From Pseudoalteromonas apostichopi (lineage in GTDB: Bacteria; Pseudomonadota; Gammaproteobacteria; Enterobacterales; Alteromonadaceae), in the NCBI RefSeq assembly GCF_030297135.1, contig NZ_AP028065.1, positions 2,480,001-2,544,000 of the forward strand: 64,000 bases of DNA, in the 5' to 3' direction. Under the pieces are notes generated by a model. The model searched no databases. It saw nothing but the letters and a program-made list of their open reading frames with translations, and was not told the origin of the DNA. This document shows positions 42,815 to 51,828 of this stretch, piece by piece (position 1 is the first letter of the stretch; the number at the start of each line of letters is the position of its first letter). The position numbers and the translations under genes are program-made.

Positions 42815-42843
42815 AAAAGCGCGACTTAGTTAGTCGCGCTTTT
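42815..42843. terminator. bidirectional intrinsic terminator
   Basis: AAAAGCGCGACT and AGTCGCGCTTTT form a 12-bp stem between the convergent HDOD and rdgC genes. Confidence 0.85.
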
Positions 42844-42869
42844 AGTGTTAATTAACCTAAAAGTTAATT

Positions 42870-43778
42870 TTATAAATCTTCCTTGTCGCCTAAGCCTTGA
42901 GTCAGCTCTTCTAGCATTTGCTTAATTTCTTCTGACGCTAAGATAAAGTCAGCATCAAGTTTTACTGCCATATCTTCTTTTGGAATGTCAGCGTTTTCTT
43001 CTTTTAGTGTTTCTGAGTAGCTTAAACGTTTAATCGAGCCATCGTTTTGCAGCATGAATTTGACGCGCTCTTGCCAATCAAGAGCAAGCTTAGTTACACG
43101 CTTACCATTTTCTAAATGAGACTTAACTTCGTCACATGATAAATCATGGCCTTTTAATTTAACCTGAGCGCCACTGTCATCTGCTTCTTCAAGTTCTGCA
43201 TCGTTACCGATTGAAAAGCCTTCAGGCGTACTGAAATTAGTTAACCAATCAGTTAAAAATACATCTAAATCATAATTAGCAAATGCAGGTACGACAGGAA
43301 GTGTGCCAAGTGATTTACGAAGTAGGGCTAAAAGCTCTTCTGCTTTATTAAAGCTTGCGCTGTTAACAACAACCCAGCCATTCTTTTGGTCGATAAACGC
43401 AAACTGTAGGCTCGATTTTTTGAATGCTTGAGGTAGTAACGTGTGTAGAATATTTTCTTTTAGTTCGTCTTTTTCTTTTTTCTTAACTGGGCGGTTTTCT
43501 TCCGCTTCTATTTGCTCAACTTTTTCTGCAACCATTTCATTGATAACGGCAGCTGGCAGCACTTTTTCTTCACGCTTTGCGCATACTAAAATGCTGTCTT
43601 GAGAGAAGTGAGACAGGGTTTGCCCATGCTTACCAAACGCTTTTGTCCAACCAAAAGTTGAAAGCTCTTGGCCGGTACATGAACGAAACAGGTCTTGCTC
43701 TAGGGCTTTGTCGAAGTCTTCTTGAGAGTATGAAACGTCTTGTTTAAAACGGTAACAGATAAGGTTACTAAACCACAT
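42870..43778 (-). CDS. rdgC: recombination-associated protein RdgC
   Basis: A 302-residue protein matching RdgC in length and layout: it opens MWFSNLICYRF and includes GWTKAFGKHG and later DEVKSHLENGKRVTKLALDW. RdgC forms a ring dimer on DNA and limits RecA filament activity and replication-linked recombination. The ATG at 43778 is the conserved start; an in-frame upstream codon would add 11 non-conserved residues. It is transcribed alone. Confidence 0.93.
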   Translation of the reverse strand: MWFSNLICYRFKQDVSYSQEDFDKALEQDLFRSCTGQELSTFGWTKAFGKHGQTLSHFSQDSILVCAKREEKVLPAAVINEMVAEKVEQIEAEENRPVKKKEKDELKENILHTLLPQAFKKSSLQFAFIDQKNGWVVVNSASFNKAEELLALLRKSLGTLPVVPAFANYDLDVFLTDWLTNFSTPEGFSIGNDAELEEADDSGAQVKLKGHDLSCDEVKSHLENGKRVTKLALDWQERVKFMLQNDGSIKRLSYSETLKEENADIPKEDMAVKLDADFILASEEIKQMLEELTQGLGDKEDL

Positions 43779-43821
43779 AATTAGGCTAATCCTTTCAATA
43801 AATTTGCCCAATCATAGCAAT

Positions 43822-43858
43822 AAAAAACTGATGCCGAAATGAATCATTTCGGCATCAG
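43822..43858 (-). terminator. intrinsic terminator of the sensor kinase gene
   Basis: CTGATGCCGAAATGA and TCATTTCGGCATCAG form a 15-bp stem with a T-run on the minus strand, just behind the kinase stop codon. Confidence 0.9.
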
Positions 43859-43868
43859 CTCTATTTGC

Positions 43869-45632
43869 TTATGAGTTAAACATTGAAAGAGGTTTTGGCA
43901 TGTTTTTCGGAAAACTAATATGGTAGTGCAAGCCTTTACCGACTTCGCTTGATACCTCAATATCGCCACTTAGGGTTTGTTTAACGAGGTTAAAGGTAAT
44001 ATGTGTGCCCAAACCACTGCCGCCTTGGTCGCGTTTAGTAGTAAAGAATGGGTCGAAGAGCTTTTCTAATTGCTCTTTTGATACGCCATTACCATTGTCT
44101 TTAAAGTCGATGACAACTTCGTCATCTTCTTCTTTGATAACAATATCAATAACACCACTTTCAATACCTTCAAAACCATGAATGAGTGAGTTCATAATCA
44201 AGTTTGTGAAAATTTGGCTGATAGCACCCGCAGGTAGGTTAAGCGTTAAATCATCAGGGCAATCTAAATTAATGTGATGCGATGTTTTTTTGAGTTTTGG
44301 ATGTAAAGAGCGGATCACTTCACCTAAATACTCTTTAAAATTAATTGTTCGTACCGCTTCACTGGCTTGGTCGACTGCAATTTGCTTGAAGCTTGCAACC
44401 AGCTCAGAAGCACGGTCTAAGTTACTGGTGAGTAAGCTGGTGCTTTGTTTAGCATCATTAATAAATTCTTCCAGTGCTTTTGGCGACAGAGTCTTATCTT
44501 TGTAAGCTGCTTCAATTTGGTCTAAGCGCTCTTGTAAAAAGGAAGTTGCAGTAACACCAATCCCAATAGGTGTATTAACATCATGAGTAATACCTGCAAC
44601 TAAGCCGCCTAATGCAGCCATTTTTTCTGAGCCTACTAAGCGCTCTTGTGCCATATTAAGTTCATCAAGATAGCGTTGTAACTCAGTTTGCTTAGTTATT
44701 AGCTCTTGTTCAGTTTGCTTACGTAAATCGATTTCTTCAGTAAGTGTTAGCTTTTGTTTTTCAAGCTCGTATTTTTGTTGCTGCAAGTCCATCATAGCTT
44801 GGCTTAGGTTTGATGTTTTGCGTGCGACTTCTTGTTCTAACTGCAAGTTATGTTGGTCGAGCTTTTCATTACTTATCAAAAGTTCTTTTTGGGTATGTTC
44901 GAGCTCTTCACGGTAAAGTACCACTTTATCAATTAAGCGGTTGAAAGATTCTTCCATTACTTTTAATTCGTTATGCTCAACGGTTTTGATCTCGATATGG
45001 CGACCTTCTAAATCGTTTAGTTCTAGATCTTCAATTTGTTCTGTGAACTGTGCCAATGGCTCGGTTAAGCGCTTTCTAAATGCGAGTAAGAAAAGAATGA
45101 TCAAAAAGGTGGTTTTGATCATCGCATTTCCGATTAAAAAATAGATAGAAATCATGATGCGGCTAAATACCACTTCACGGCTTGAGAATAGGGTTACGTC
45201 GCCTACTTGGGTTGTTTTACCCGAGAATTCAAAAATAAGTGGGAATGTATAACCAAATAAACCCGACGGCGTATCTTCGATAATTGCTTCTTCTTGAACT
45301 AACTGTTGACTGTAAAGCTCATGAATATCTAACGAACGCCCTAATTGTGAGAGTACCTCACCACTATCATCACGCACAATAATGCCTTCGATCATAGGGA
45401 TTGCCAGTAGGCCCTCAGCCGTCGTGATGGTTTGTTTATCGTTCAGTTCCCAAATTGCACGGGTTAAACTACGGCTAAATGTTTTTTGTAAAGTAGTTAA
45501 CTCGTCGCGAATGTAATCTTTTGTATTAACGTACTCAGCAATAACCTGTCCACACGTCACCACGAAGGTTAGTAAAAAGTAGACAGAGAGCACATTTGTT
45601 AATAATTCTTTTGACAGGCTTTTTTGTAGCAT
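43869..45632 (-). CDS. membrane sensor histidine kinase with long coiled coil
   Basis: A 587-residue kinase. TM1 is about 13-33, then a periplasmic domain of about 120 residues, TM2 near 155-180 and a HAMP-like linker. A long glutamine/leucine-rich coiled coil (about 225-325) follows. The acceptor region is LGGLVAGITHDVNTPIGI, the HxxNTPIG subtype, and HATPase_c carries IFTNLIMNSLIHGF, DNGNGV and GGSGLGTHI. The ATG at 45632 has AAGGAG 13 bases upstream, a slightly long spacing. It is divergent from the single-domain response regulator at 45.9 kb, its possible partner. Signal unknown. Confidence 0.9.
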   Translation of the reverse strand: MLQKSLSKELLTNVLSVYFLLTFVVTCGQVIAEYVNTKDYIRDELTTLQKTFSRSLTRAIWELNDKQTITTAEGLLAIPMIEGIIVRDDSGEVLSQLGRSLDIHELYSQQLVQEEAIIEDTPSGLFGYTFPLIFEFSGKTTQVGDVTLFSSREVVFSRIMISIYFLIGNAMIKTTFLIILFLLAFRKRLTEPLAQFTEQIEDLELNDLEGRHIEIKTVEHNELKVMEESFNRLIDKVVLYREELEHTQKELLISNEKLDQHNLQLEQEVARKTSNLSQAMMDLQQQKYELEKQKLTLTEEIDLRKQTEQELITKQTELQRYLDELNMAQERLVGSEKMAALGGLVAGITHDVNTPIGIGVTATSFLQERLDQIEAAYKDKTLSPKALEEFINDAKQSTSLLTSNLDRASELVASFKQIAVDQASEAVRTINFKEYLGEVIRSLHPKLKKTSHHINLDCPDDLTLNLPAGAISQIFTNLIMNSLIHGFEGIESGVIDIVIKEEDDEVVIDFKDNGNGVSKEQLEKLFDPFFTTKRDQGGSGLGTHITFNLVKQTLSGDIEVSSEVGKGLHYHISFPKNMPKPLSMFNS

Positions 45633-45878
45633 GGAATATCCATAGCTCCTTGGTGACAATTGTAATACATTCAGCTAGTTCTAAAGTTAGCTAATAAATG
45701 GTTAAAAAGAAATAAATATATCCTTTTTTACTGGAACATTTATAAATTGTTAGTATTTTTTGAAAAAGCTTAGCCTTACTGCGCTTTAAAAATTGTGTTA
45801 TAAATTTATTTCACCTTTAACTTTTTTAACATTAGCCTTTTTTAATGTTGTATTTGCTACAGCAAAGATTTTTATTTC

Positions 45879-46253
45879 ATGAATAATCCTAATTTTTCAG
45901 TACTGGTCTGTGATGACTCAAATATTGCCCGCAAGCAGGTAGTGCGCTGTTTAGGGGATTGCTTGAATGCAGATATTCAACAAGCAACCAATGGGCGTGA
46001 AGCACTTGCGTTACTGCGCGAACATAATTTTGATCTACTCTGTTTAGATTTAACCATGCCTGAACTGGATGGAGTCGCTGTGCTTGAATCTATTAAAGCA
46101 GAGAAAATAGAATGCTTTGTAATAGTTATTTCGGCTGATATTCAGACTGAAATGAAGCAAAGAGTAGTAAAGTTGGGCGCCATTGATTTCATTGATAAGC
46201 CAATAGATCTTGTTCGCCTAAAAGCAACTTTGCATAAATTTGGTATTCATTAA
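45879..46253 (+). CDS. single-domain response regulator (CheY-like)
   Basis: A 124-residue receiver without output domain. The pocket DDS follows FSVLVCD, the acceptor aspartate is in LLCLDLTMPELDG (about D59) and the lysine is in FIDKPIDL. It lies 246 bp from, and divergent to, the sensor kinase gene, and has no gene coupled behind it. It may receive phosphate from that kinase and act through protein contacts. Confidence 0.88.
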   Translation: MNNPNFSVLVCDDSNIARKQVVRCLGDCLNADIQQATNGREALALLREHNFDLLCLDLTMPELDGVAVLESIKAEKIECFVIVISADIQTEMKQRVVKLGAIDFIDKPIDLVRLKATLHKFGIH

Positions 46254-46334
46254 TCTTTTAAATAACACAAACGCATAATTTATCTTTTCTTTAAGGGTTG
46301 ACAGCCTGACTACATTTAAGGCAGTCTAGAGTCT

Positions 46335-46394
46335 ATGAAAACATTTAATCACGCAACGACCATTATTATTACAACCATCATCCTTACTGGATAG
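46335..46394 (+). CDS. thrL: thr operon leader peptide
   Basis: A 19-codon open frame (MKTFNHATTIIITTIILTG) with six threonine and five isoleucine codons, the pattern of an attenuation leader for thrABC. It is followed by a GC-rich stem-loop with a T-run before thrA. Ribosome stalling on threonine or isoleucine codons when the charged tRNAs run short should prevent the terminator from forming. A TTGACA at 46298-46303 may be the promoter -35 box; I see no convincing -10 at normal spacing. Confidence 0.9.
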   Translation: MKTFNHATTIIITTIILTG

Positions 46395-46421
46395 TGGCAT
46401 AGGTCGGTGCAACAAATTTAT

Positions 46422-46453
46422 AGGCCTGTGTTCACTAGAACACAGGCCTTTTT
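46422..46453 (+). terminator. threonine attenuator terminator
   Basis: AGGCCTGTGTTC and GAACACAGGCCT form a perfect 12-bp stem with a 4-base loop and a T-run, 27 bp after the leader peptide stop and about 28 bp before thrA. Confidence 0.92.
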
Positions 46454-46480
46454 CGTTTATGGAATGAGGAAACATAAATA

Positions 46481-48898
46481 ATGCGAGTATTAAAATTTGG
46501 TGGGTCGTCCTTGGCCGACTACGAATGTTTGCAACAGGTAGCTCAGTTAGTCAAAGAAGAATTACGCGATGAAATGCTGTTAGTGCTATCAGCTCCAGGT
46601 GGTATGACTGATTCATTAGTCGCGTTAGCAAGTACTGCAGAACATGGGCAGGACTTTAGTGAGCTATGGCAAGCATTGGTTGCGCGCTGTGAACAACTAA
46701 AAGCTGCTGTTGAAGCTGATTTTGGTCAGGTAGCAAGTTGGCCTAACTTGAATGAACTGAAGAATAAACTTGATGGTGTTGCACTTTTAAAGTGCTGCCC
46801 AGACCAAGTACGTGCCTATACTATTAGCTTTGGTGAGCGCGTAAGTGTTGCTTTGATGGAGTGCATGCTTAAACAAAGTAATGCTCGCTATCTAGAAGCG
46901 ACTGATTGTATTGCCTCTGTGGGCGGCTACATTGATGCTGAAGCTGACTTGGCTGCAAGTAAGTTGCGTTTTCAAGAAGCACTAAAAGCTGCACCGAGCA
47001 CTATTTATATCATGCCGGGCTTTACTGCTGCTAACGAACAAGGTGAGCTAACAACACTTGGTCGCAATGGCTCAGACTACTCAGCGGCAATTGCTGCAGC
47101 ATGTTTAGAAGCCGATGTATGTCAGATCTGGACTGATGTTGATGGCGTTTATAATGCTGATCCGCGTTATATCAAAAAAGCGTCTAAGGTTGATTCACTA
47201 TCATATAAAGAAGCGATGGAGCTTTCTTATTTTGGGGCGAAGGTATTGCACCCGAAAACGATTTTACCTTGTGCCAAAGCGGGTGTGCCGTGTGAGATCA
47301 AAAATACACATAATCCACGTGCTGAAGGCTCAGTGATCAGTAACGACAGTGTATCTAACGAGCCTGTTAAAGCGCTATCAAGTCTACAAAACCTTGCTAT
47401 GTTAACTGTTTCAGGCCCAGGTATGAAAGGTAAAGTGGGCATGGCATCAAAAGTATTTAATGCACTTGCTCATGACAATGTTTCAATTGTTTTAATCACT
47501 CAATCTTCATGTGAATTTAGCATCAGTTTTTGTGTTCATGAAAGCGACCTATCGCTTGCCCTTGAAGCACTTCAGACTGCTTTCGAATTAGAATCACAAG
47601 CTGGCCTAATCGAACCAGTTCAAGTGCAGCGTAACCTTGCTATTGTCACTTTAGTAGGCGATAACATGCGTGCTCACAAAGGGTTAGCGGCTAAGTTCTT
47701 TGCTTCGTTAGCACAAGCGCAGGTTAACATCGTTGCAATTGCACAAGATTCCACTGAAAGTGCAATTTCAGCGGTCATCGACGGTGAGTTTTGCAACGAC
47801 GCTGTAAAAGTTTGCCATGAAAATTTCTTTACCCACATTCCTTCAATTGATGTTTTTTTACTTGGTTGTGGTTTGGTTGGTCAAGAGCTTATTCAGCAGT
47901 TACAACGCCAACAAGCGTGGCTTGAAAAGCGTAACATTAAGCTGAACTTATACGGTGTTGCTAACTCAAGACAGCTTTACCTTGATAGCGAAGGTATTGC
48001 TTTTAATGGCTGGCAAGACAAACTAGCCGAGTCAGAGCAAGCATTTGATTTAAGTTTGGTGGAGCAATTTGTAAAACAAAACCACTTAATCAACCCTGTG
48101 ATAGTTGACTGTAGTTCGGCCGATAAGCTTGCTGCGCAATATGTGGATTTCTTGAATGCCGGTTTTCATGTTGTTGCTGCTAACAAAAAAGCCAATACTA
48201 GCTCATATGCTTACTACCAAGATTTAGTTGCAGCAACACAAAAGAATAATCGTAAATTTTTATACGAAACAAACGTAGGTGCAGGTTTACCGGTACTTGA
48301 TAATCTTAAATCGCTATTTGGTGCGGGCGATGAACTCATTAAATTCAGCGGTATCTTATCGGGTTCATTATCGTATATGTTTGGTGCACTACAAGATGGT
48401 TTATCACTTAGTGAAGCAACATTAAAAGCAAAAGAAAGTGGATTTACAGAGCCTGATCCGCGTGATGATTTATCTGGAACTGATGTTGCTCGAAAACTAC
48501 TCATCATTGCCCGTGAATCTGGTCTTGAATTAGAACTAAGCGATATCGAAGTTGAATCTGTTTTACCAAAAGGGTTTGCAGAAGATGATTCTGTAGCCGA
48601 TTTCATGGCAAAACTACCATCACTTGATGCGCAGTTTAACGACCGCATTCAAAGTGCTGCAAGTGAAGGTAAAGTACTTCGTTATGTGGGCACTATTGAA
48701 AACGGTCAATGTAAAGTAGGCATTGAAGCCGTAGATAGTAGCCATGCTCTTTACGATATCCGTGACGGTGAAAATGCATTGGCAATCTTAAGTCAATATT
48801 ATCAACCACGTCCGTTTGTGATTCGTGGTTATGGCGCAGGTGCTGAAGTAACGGCTGCAGGCGTATTTGCTGATATCTTAAAAACGTTAACGCGCTAG
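46481..48898 (+). CDS. thrA: bifunctional aspartokinase I / homoserine dehydrogenase I
   Basis: An 805-residue fusion, close to the 820 of E. coli ThrA. The aspartokinase part (about 1-290) opens MRVLKFGGSSLAD and contains TLGRNGSDYSAA. ACT-type regulatory repeats follow (about 305-455). The homoserine dehydrogenase part opens at VFLLGCGLVGQEL (about 460) and includes AANKKAN and a YETNVGAGLPVL block. It phosphorylates aspartate and later reduces aspartate semialdehyde to homoserine, probably with threonine feedback. The gene starts the thrABC operon behind its attenuator; thrB follows after 9 bp. Confidence 0.97.
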   Translation: MRVLKFGGSSLADYECLQQVAQLVKEELRDEMLLVLSAPGGMTDSLVALASTAEHGQDFSELWQALVARCEQLKAAVEADFGQVASWPNLNELKNKLDGVALLKCCPDQVRAYTISFGERVSVALMECMLKQSNARYLEATDCIASVGGYIDAEADLAASKLRFQEALKAAPSTIYIMPGFTAANEQGELTTLGRNGSDYSAAIAAACLEADVCQIWTDVDGVYNADPRYIKKASKVDSLSYKEAMELSYFGAKVLHPKTILPCAKAGVPCEIKNTHNPRAEGSVISNDSVSNEPVKALSSLQNLAMLTVSGPGMKGKVGMASKVFNALAHDNVSIVLITQSSCEFSISFCVHESDLSLALEALQTAFELESQAGLIEPVQVQRNLAIVTLVGDNMRAHKGLAAKFFASLAQAQVNIVAIAQDSTESAISAVIDGEFCNDAVKVCHENFFTHIPSIDVFLLGCGLVGQELIQQLQRQQAWLEKRNIKLNLYGVANSRQLYLDSEGIAFNGWQDKLAESEQAFDLSLVEQFVKQNHLINPVIVDCSSADKLAAQYVDFLNAGFHVVAANKKANTSSYAYYQDLVAATQKNNRKFLYETNVGAGLPVLDNLKSLFGAGDELIKFSGILSGSLSYMFGALQDGLSLSEATLKAKESGFTEPDPRDDLSGTDVARKLLIIARESGLELELSDIEVESVLPKGFAEDDSVADFMAKLPSLDAQFNDRIQSAASEGKVLRYVGTIENGQCKVGIEAVDSSHALYDIRDGENALAILSQYYQPRPFVIRGYGAGAEVTAAGVFADILKTLTR

Positions 48899-48907
48899 GA
48901 GCAGGTC

Positions 48908-49834
48908 ATGATCCGTGTATACGCACCCGCTTCAATCGGGAATTTTGCTGTCGGCTTTGATGCACTCGGTGCCGCGCTCGCACCTATCGATGGTACTTTA
49001 TTAGGCGATGTTGTAGAGGTTAGTGCCGCAGAGCAAGATACTTTTGTATGCTCTGGCGACTATGCCCATAAACTGCCAGCTAATGCTGAAGAAAACTTAG
49101 CTTATCAATGTTTAATTCACTTTAAAGAGCACGTAGCGCCGACTATGTCAGCAGTAAAGCTTGAGCTTAAAAAGAATCTACCGATTGGCTCTGGTTTAGG
49201 TTCAAGTGCTTGTTCTGTAGTGGCTGCGTTCGCGGCCCTCGATAAGTTCGCCGAAACGAATTTATCCCAAGAGCAACTTATCGAGTTGATGGCTGACTTT
49301 GAAGCCATTGTTAGTGGCGGCCGTCATTACGATAACATCACGCCGTGTTATTTAGGTGGTTTGCAATTAACGGGTGAACTCATTCCGAACAAGTCAATTT
49401 CGTTACCTGTTGATAATCAATGGTATTACGTAGCGGCTTTCCCTGGTTTTTCACTGAATACCGCAAAAGCGCGTTCGGTCTTGCCAACGCAATTATCAAT
49501 GCACGACAGTGTTGAATTTGCACAGCGGCTTTCTGCGTTTAGTAGCTTATTGCTCACTGGCCGTTTTGATGCTGCATTATCAATTATGTCTGATGAAATA
49601 GCCGAACCGTATCGTGCACCGCTTATTCAAGGCTTTGTCGAAGCGAAAAGTGCTTTACCAGAGCTTGGCGCTGAAATTGTCAGTATTTCAGGTGCTGGGC
49701 CAACATTATTTACCGTGTGTAAGAGTCTTGAAGCTGCACAAAAGTGTGCAGCGTGGCTGAATGATAATTACATTAATGAGCAGGGCTTCTGCCATATCTG
49801 CCAACTTGATCAACTTGGCACGCGACAGCTTTAA
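48908..49834 (+). CDS. thrB: homoserine kinase
   Basis: A 308-residue GHMP kinase. The ATP loop is LPIGSGLGSSACSVVAA, followed by SGGRHYDNITPCYLGG and the C-terminal ISGAGPTLF. It converts homoserine to O-phosphohomoserine. AGGAG lies just before the ATG, 9 bp behind thrA, and thrC follows after 18 bp. Confidence 0.96.
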   Translation: MIRVYAPASIGNFAVGFDALGAALAPIDGTLLGDVVEVSAAEQDTFVCSGDYAHKLPANAEENLAYQCLIHFKEHVAPTMSAVKLELKKNLPIGSGLGSSACSVVAAFAALDKFAETNLSQEQLIELMADFEAIVSGGRHYDNITPCYLGGLQLTGELIPNKSISLPVDNQWYYVAAFPGFSLNTAKARSVLPTQLSMHDSVEFAQRLSAFSSLLLTGRFDAALSIMSDEIAEPYRAPLIQGFVEAKSALPELGAEIVSISGAGPTLFTVCKSLEAAQKCAAWLNDNYINEQGFCHICQLDQLGTRQL

Positions 49835-49852
49835 AGAATTTAAGGAATAAAC

Positions 49853-51136
49853 ATGCAATTACATAATTTAAAAGATGAAACACAACAGGTGTCGTTTGTT
49901 GAAGCGGTAAAAACGGGTTTAGGCCGTAATCAAGGTGTGTTCTTCCCTGATAGCCTATCGCCAATGCAAGACATTGATACTTTATTAGATTTGGACTTTG
50001 TTAGTCGGAGTAGTAAGATTTTATCGCACTTAATTGGTGATGAATTACCTGCTGATACCGTCGCACAGATGGTGCAAAACGCTTTTAACTTCGATGTGAA
50101 GTTGGTAGAAGTTGAAAAAGACATTTATTGTTTGGAGTTATTTCATGGCCCAACGCTTGCTTTTAAGGACTTTGGCGGTCGTTTTATGGCTGAGTGTCTT
50201 GCCCAATTTAACCAAGGCGAAAAAGTCACTATTTTAACGGCCACATCGGGCGATACTGGCGCAGCCGTTGCTCATGCATTTTATAACAAGCCAAATATAG
50301 ATGTCGTGATCTTATACCCAAAAGGTAAAATATCATTAGCGCAGCAAAAACTATTCACTACTTTAGGTAATAACATTCACTGCTACGCCGTTGATGGTAG
50401 CTTTGATGACTGCCAAAGTATGGTAAAACAAGCTTTCTTAGACGATGAAATTAAACAAAAGCTAGGTTTAAACTCAGCGAATTCAATCAACATCAGTCGT
50501 TTAGTTGCGCAAGTATGCTATTACTTTGAAGCAATTGCGCAATTACCAAAAGAGCAGCGTAGTAAAGCGCATATCTCAGTACCTAGTGGTAACTTTGGTA
50601 ATGTATGTGCGGCGATGATTGGTGCTGTACTTGGAATGCCTGTTGCTAAATTAAGTGCCACAACTAATCAAAACGACACTGTGCCACGCTTCTTGCGAAA
50701 TAAAGAGTGGGCGCCAAATGACACACTTGAGTCTTTATCGAACGCAATGGATGTGAGTAAACCGAATAACTGGCCACGCGTTCAATTTATGCTAGATAAC
50801 GAATGGTTTAGCTATGATGACTTTTATTCAAGCTGTGTTGGTGAAGAAGAAACAAAAGAGGTGATGAAAAAAATTCATCAAACTGGTTATATCGCAGAAC
50901 CTCATACTGCAATTGCTTATCAAGGCTTGAAAGAAAATCTAGCCGACGGTAGTGCAGGTATATTTTTAGCGACCGCACACCCTGCTAAATTCAAAGACAG
51001 TGTAGAGCAAATTTTAGACATTGAACTGCCAATGCCAAAACCGCTTGCTGATGCATTGGCAAAGCAGTGTTTGGCTGAAGATATTAAGTTTGATTATCAA
51101 TTGCTTCGAACAGAGCTGCTAAATAAATTAGCTTAA
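49853..51136 (+). CDS. thrC: threonine synthase
   Basis: A 427-residue PLP enzyme of the threonine synthase type. The PLP lysine is in HGPTLAFKDFGGRFMAE, and TATSGDTGAAVAHAF and VPSGNFGNVCA are the phosphate-binding and cofactor loops. It turns O-phosphohomoserine into threonine. An AAGGAA ribosome site precedes the ATG. It is the last gene of the operon, closed by the terminator at 51141-51170. Confidence 0.96.
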   Translation: MQLHNLKDETQQVSFVEAVKTGLGRNQGVFFPDSLSPMQDIDTLLDLDFVSRSSKILSHLIGDELPADTVAQMVQNAFNFDVKLVEVEKDIYCLELFHGPTLAFKDFGGRFMAECLAQFNQGEKVTILTATSGDTGAAVAHAFYNKPNIDVVILYPKGKISLAQQKLFTTLGNNIHCYAVDGSFDDCQSMVKQAFLDDEIKQKLGLNSANSINISRLVAQVCYYFEAIAQLPKEQRSKAHISVPSGNFGNVCAAMIGAVLGMPVAKLSATTNQNDTVPRFLRNKEWAPNDTLESLSNAMDVSKPNNWPRVQFMLDNEWFSYDDFYSSCVGEEETKEVMKKIHQTGYIAEPHTAIAYQGLKENLADGSAGIFLATAHPAKFKDSVEQILDIELPMPKPLADALAKQCLAEDIKFDYQLLRTELLNKLA

Positions 51137-51140
51137 TACT

Positions 51141-51170
51141 AAAAAAAGAGCGGCGAAGCCGCTCTTTTTT
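51141..51170. terminator. thr operon terminator, bidirectional
   Basis: AAAAAGAGCGGC GAA GCCGCTCTTTTT: a strong stem with A- and T-runs. It ends the thr operon, and its right edge touches the stop codon of the convergent small membrane protein gene. Confidence 0.92.
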
Positions 51171-51537
51171 AATGAAGTAATGAATGACTATGACGGTTTA
51201 AAACTCGCATGCATAAAATGACCACCGCAGCAATACATAGCAAAATACTGATCACTGAGACTAATTCATTTTGTGTCCATTGCATCAAAGTGAAAGCCGA
51301 AATAAAAATAATAAATGGTTTAAATTCATAGTAGTAGTTGGACTTTTTTTGTTTAACTCGCTGGCTTATATGATCTGTTCTTCTAGCTTCTGAGCGCATT
51401 CGCCAAATGTTAGCGCCTAATAAAAATAAAGTTACACCAATTAATGTTGGTACATAATTATTTGCTAATGTGATGCAGCTCATGCCGAGAAAGAAGTATC
51501 CGTAGGGGACTAATTCATATATAGGTTTAGCTAACAT
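51169..51537 (-). CDS. small integral membrane protein, function unknown
   Basis: A 122-residue protein with about four hydrophobic segments, two near 10-43 and two near 77-110, joined by a basic loop (RRTDHISQRVKQKK). An AAGGATGG lies about 10 bases before the ATG. It resembles small conserved membrane proteins of Alteromonadales, but I do not recognise a named family. It is transcribed toward the thr operon. Confidence 0.65.
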   Translation of the reverse strand: MLAKPIYELVPYGYFFLGMSCITLANNYVPTLIGVTLFLLGANIWRMRSEARRTDHISQRVKQKKSNYYYEFKPFIIFISAFTLMQWTQNELVSVISILLCIAAVVILCMRVLNRHSHSLLH

Positions 51538-51828
51538 GTACTTATACCATCCTTGATATTGACTAGGAATATAAGCTTAGTTCGCTTCTATTGAAACGCA
51601 ATAAAGCGTTGATAATTTTATCTAGAGTGACATTTTAAAAATATATGTAATATTTTAAATCTATAATTTTTTTTTATGTATCAATAAAAAAATATCATTA
51701 TTAAAACACTGTGAAATAAATTCAATCCCTGTTTAAATATGTTCATCTTTACAAGATAGGCAAAAGTGCGTTTTAAGCGTACAATACAGCCTTCAAAAAA
51801 CACCATACACGTTGCCTTAGGAGACCCC

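Noticed and set aside
46298..46330. Full sigma-70 promoter for the thr operon
   Set aside because: TTGACA is clear, but the best -10 (TCTAGA at 46325) is 21 bases away, too far to call.
48214..48648. Long antisense open frame inside thrA
   Set aside because: It mirrors a well-supported coding region, has no recognisable family or ribosome site, and its composition is that of a shadow frame.
51595..51610. PurR-like site upstream of glyA (AACGC-N6-GCGTT)
   Set aside because: Only the first six bases fit the PurR consensus ACGCAAACGTTTGCGT; the second half does not align.
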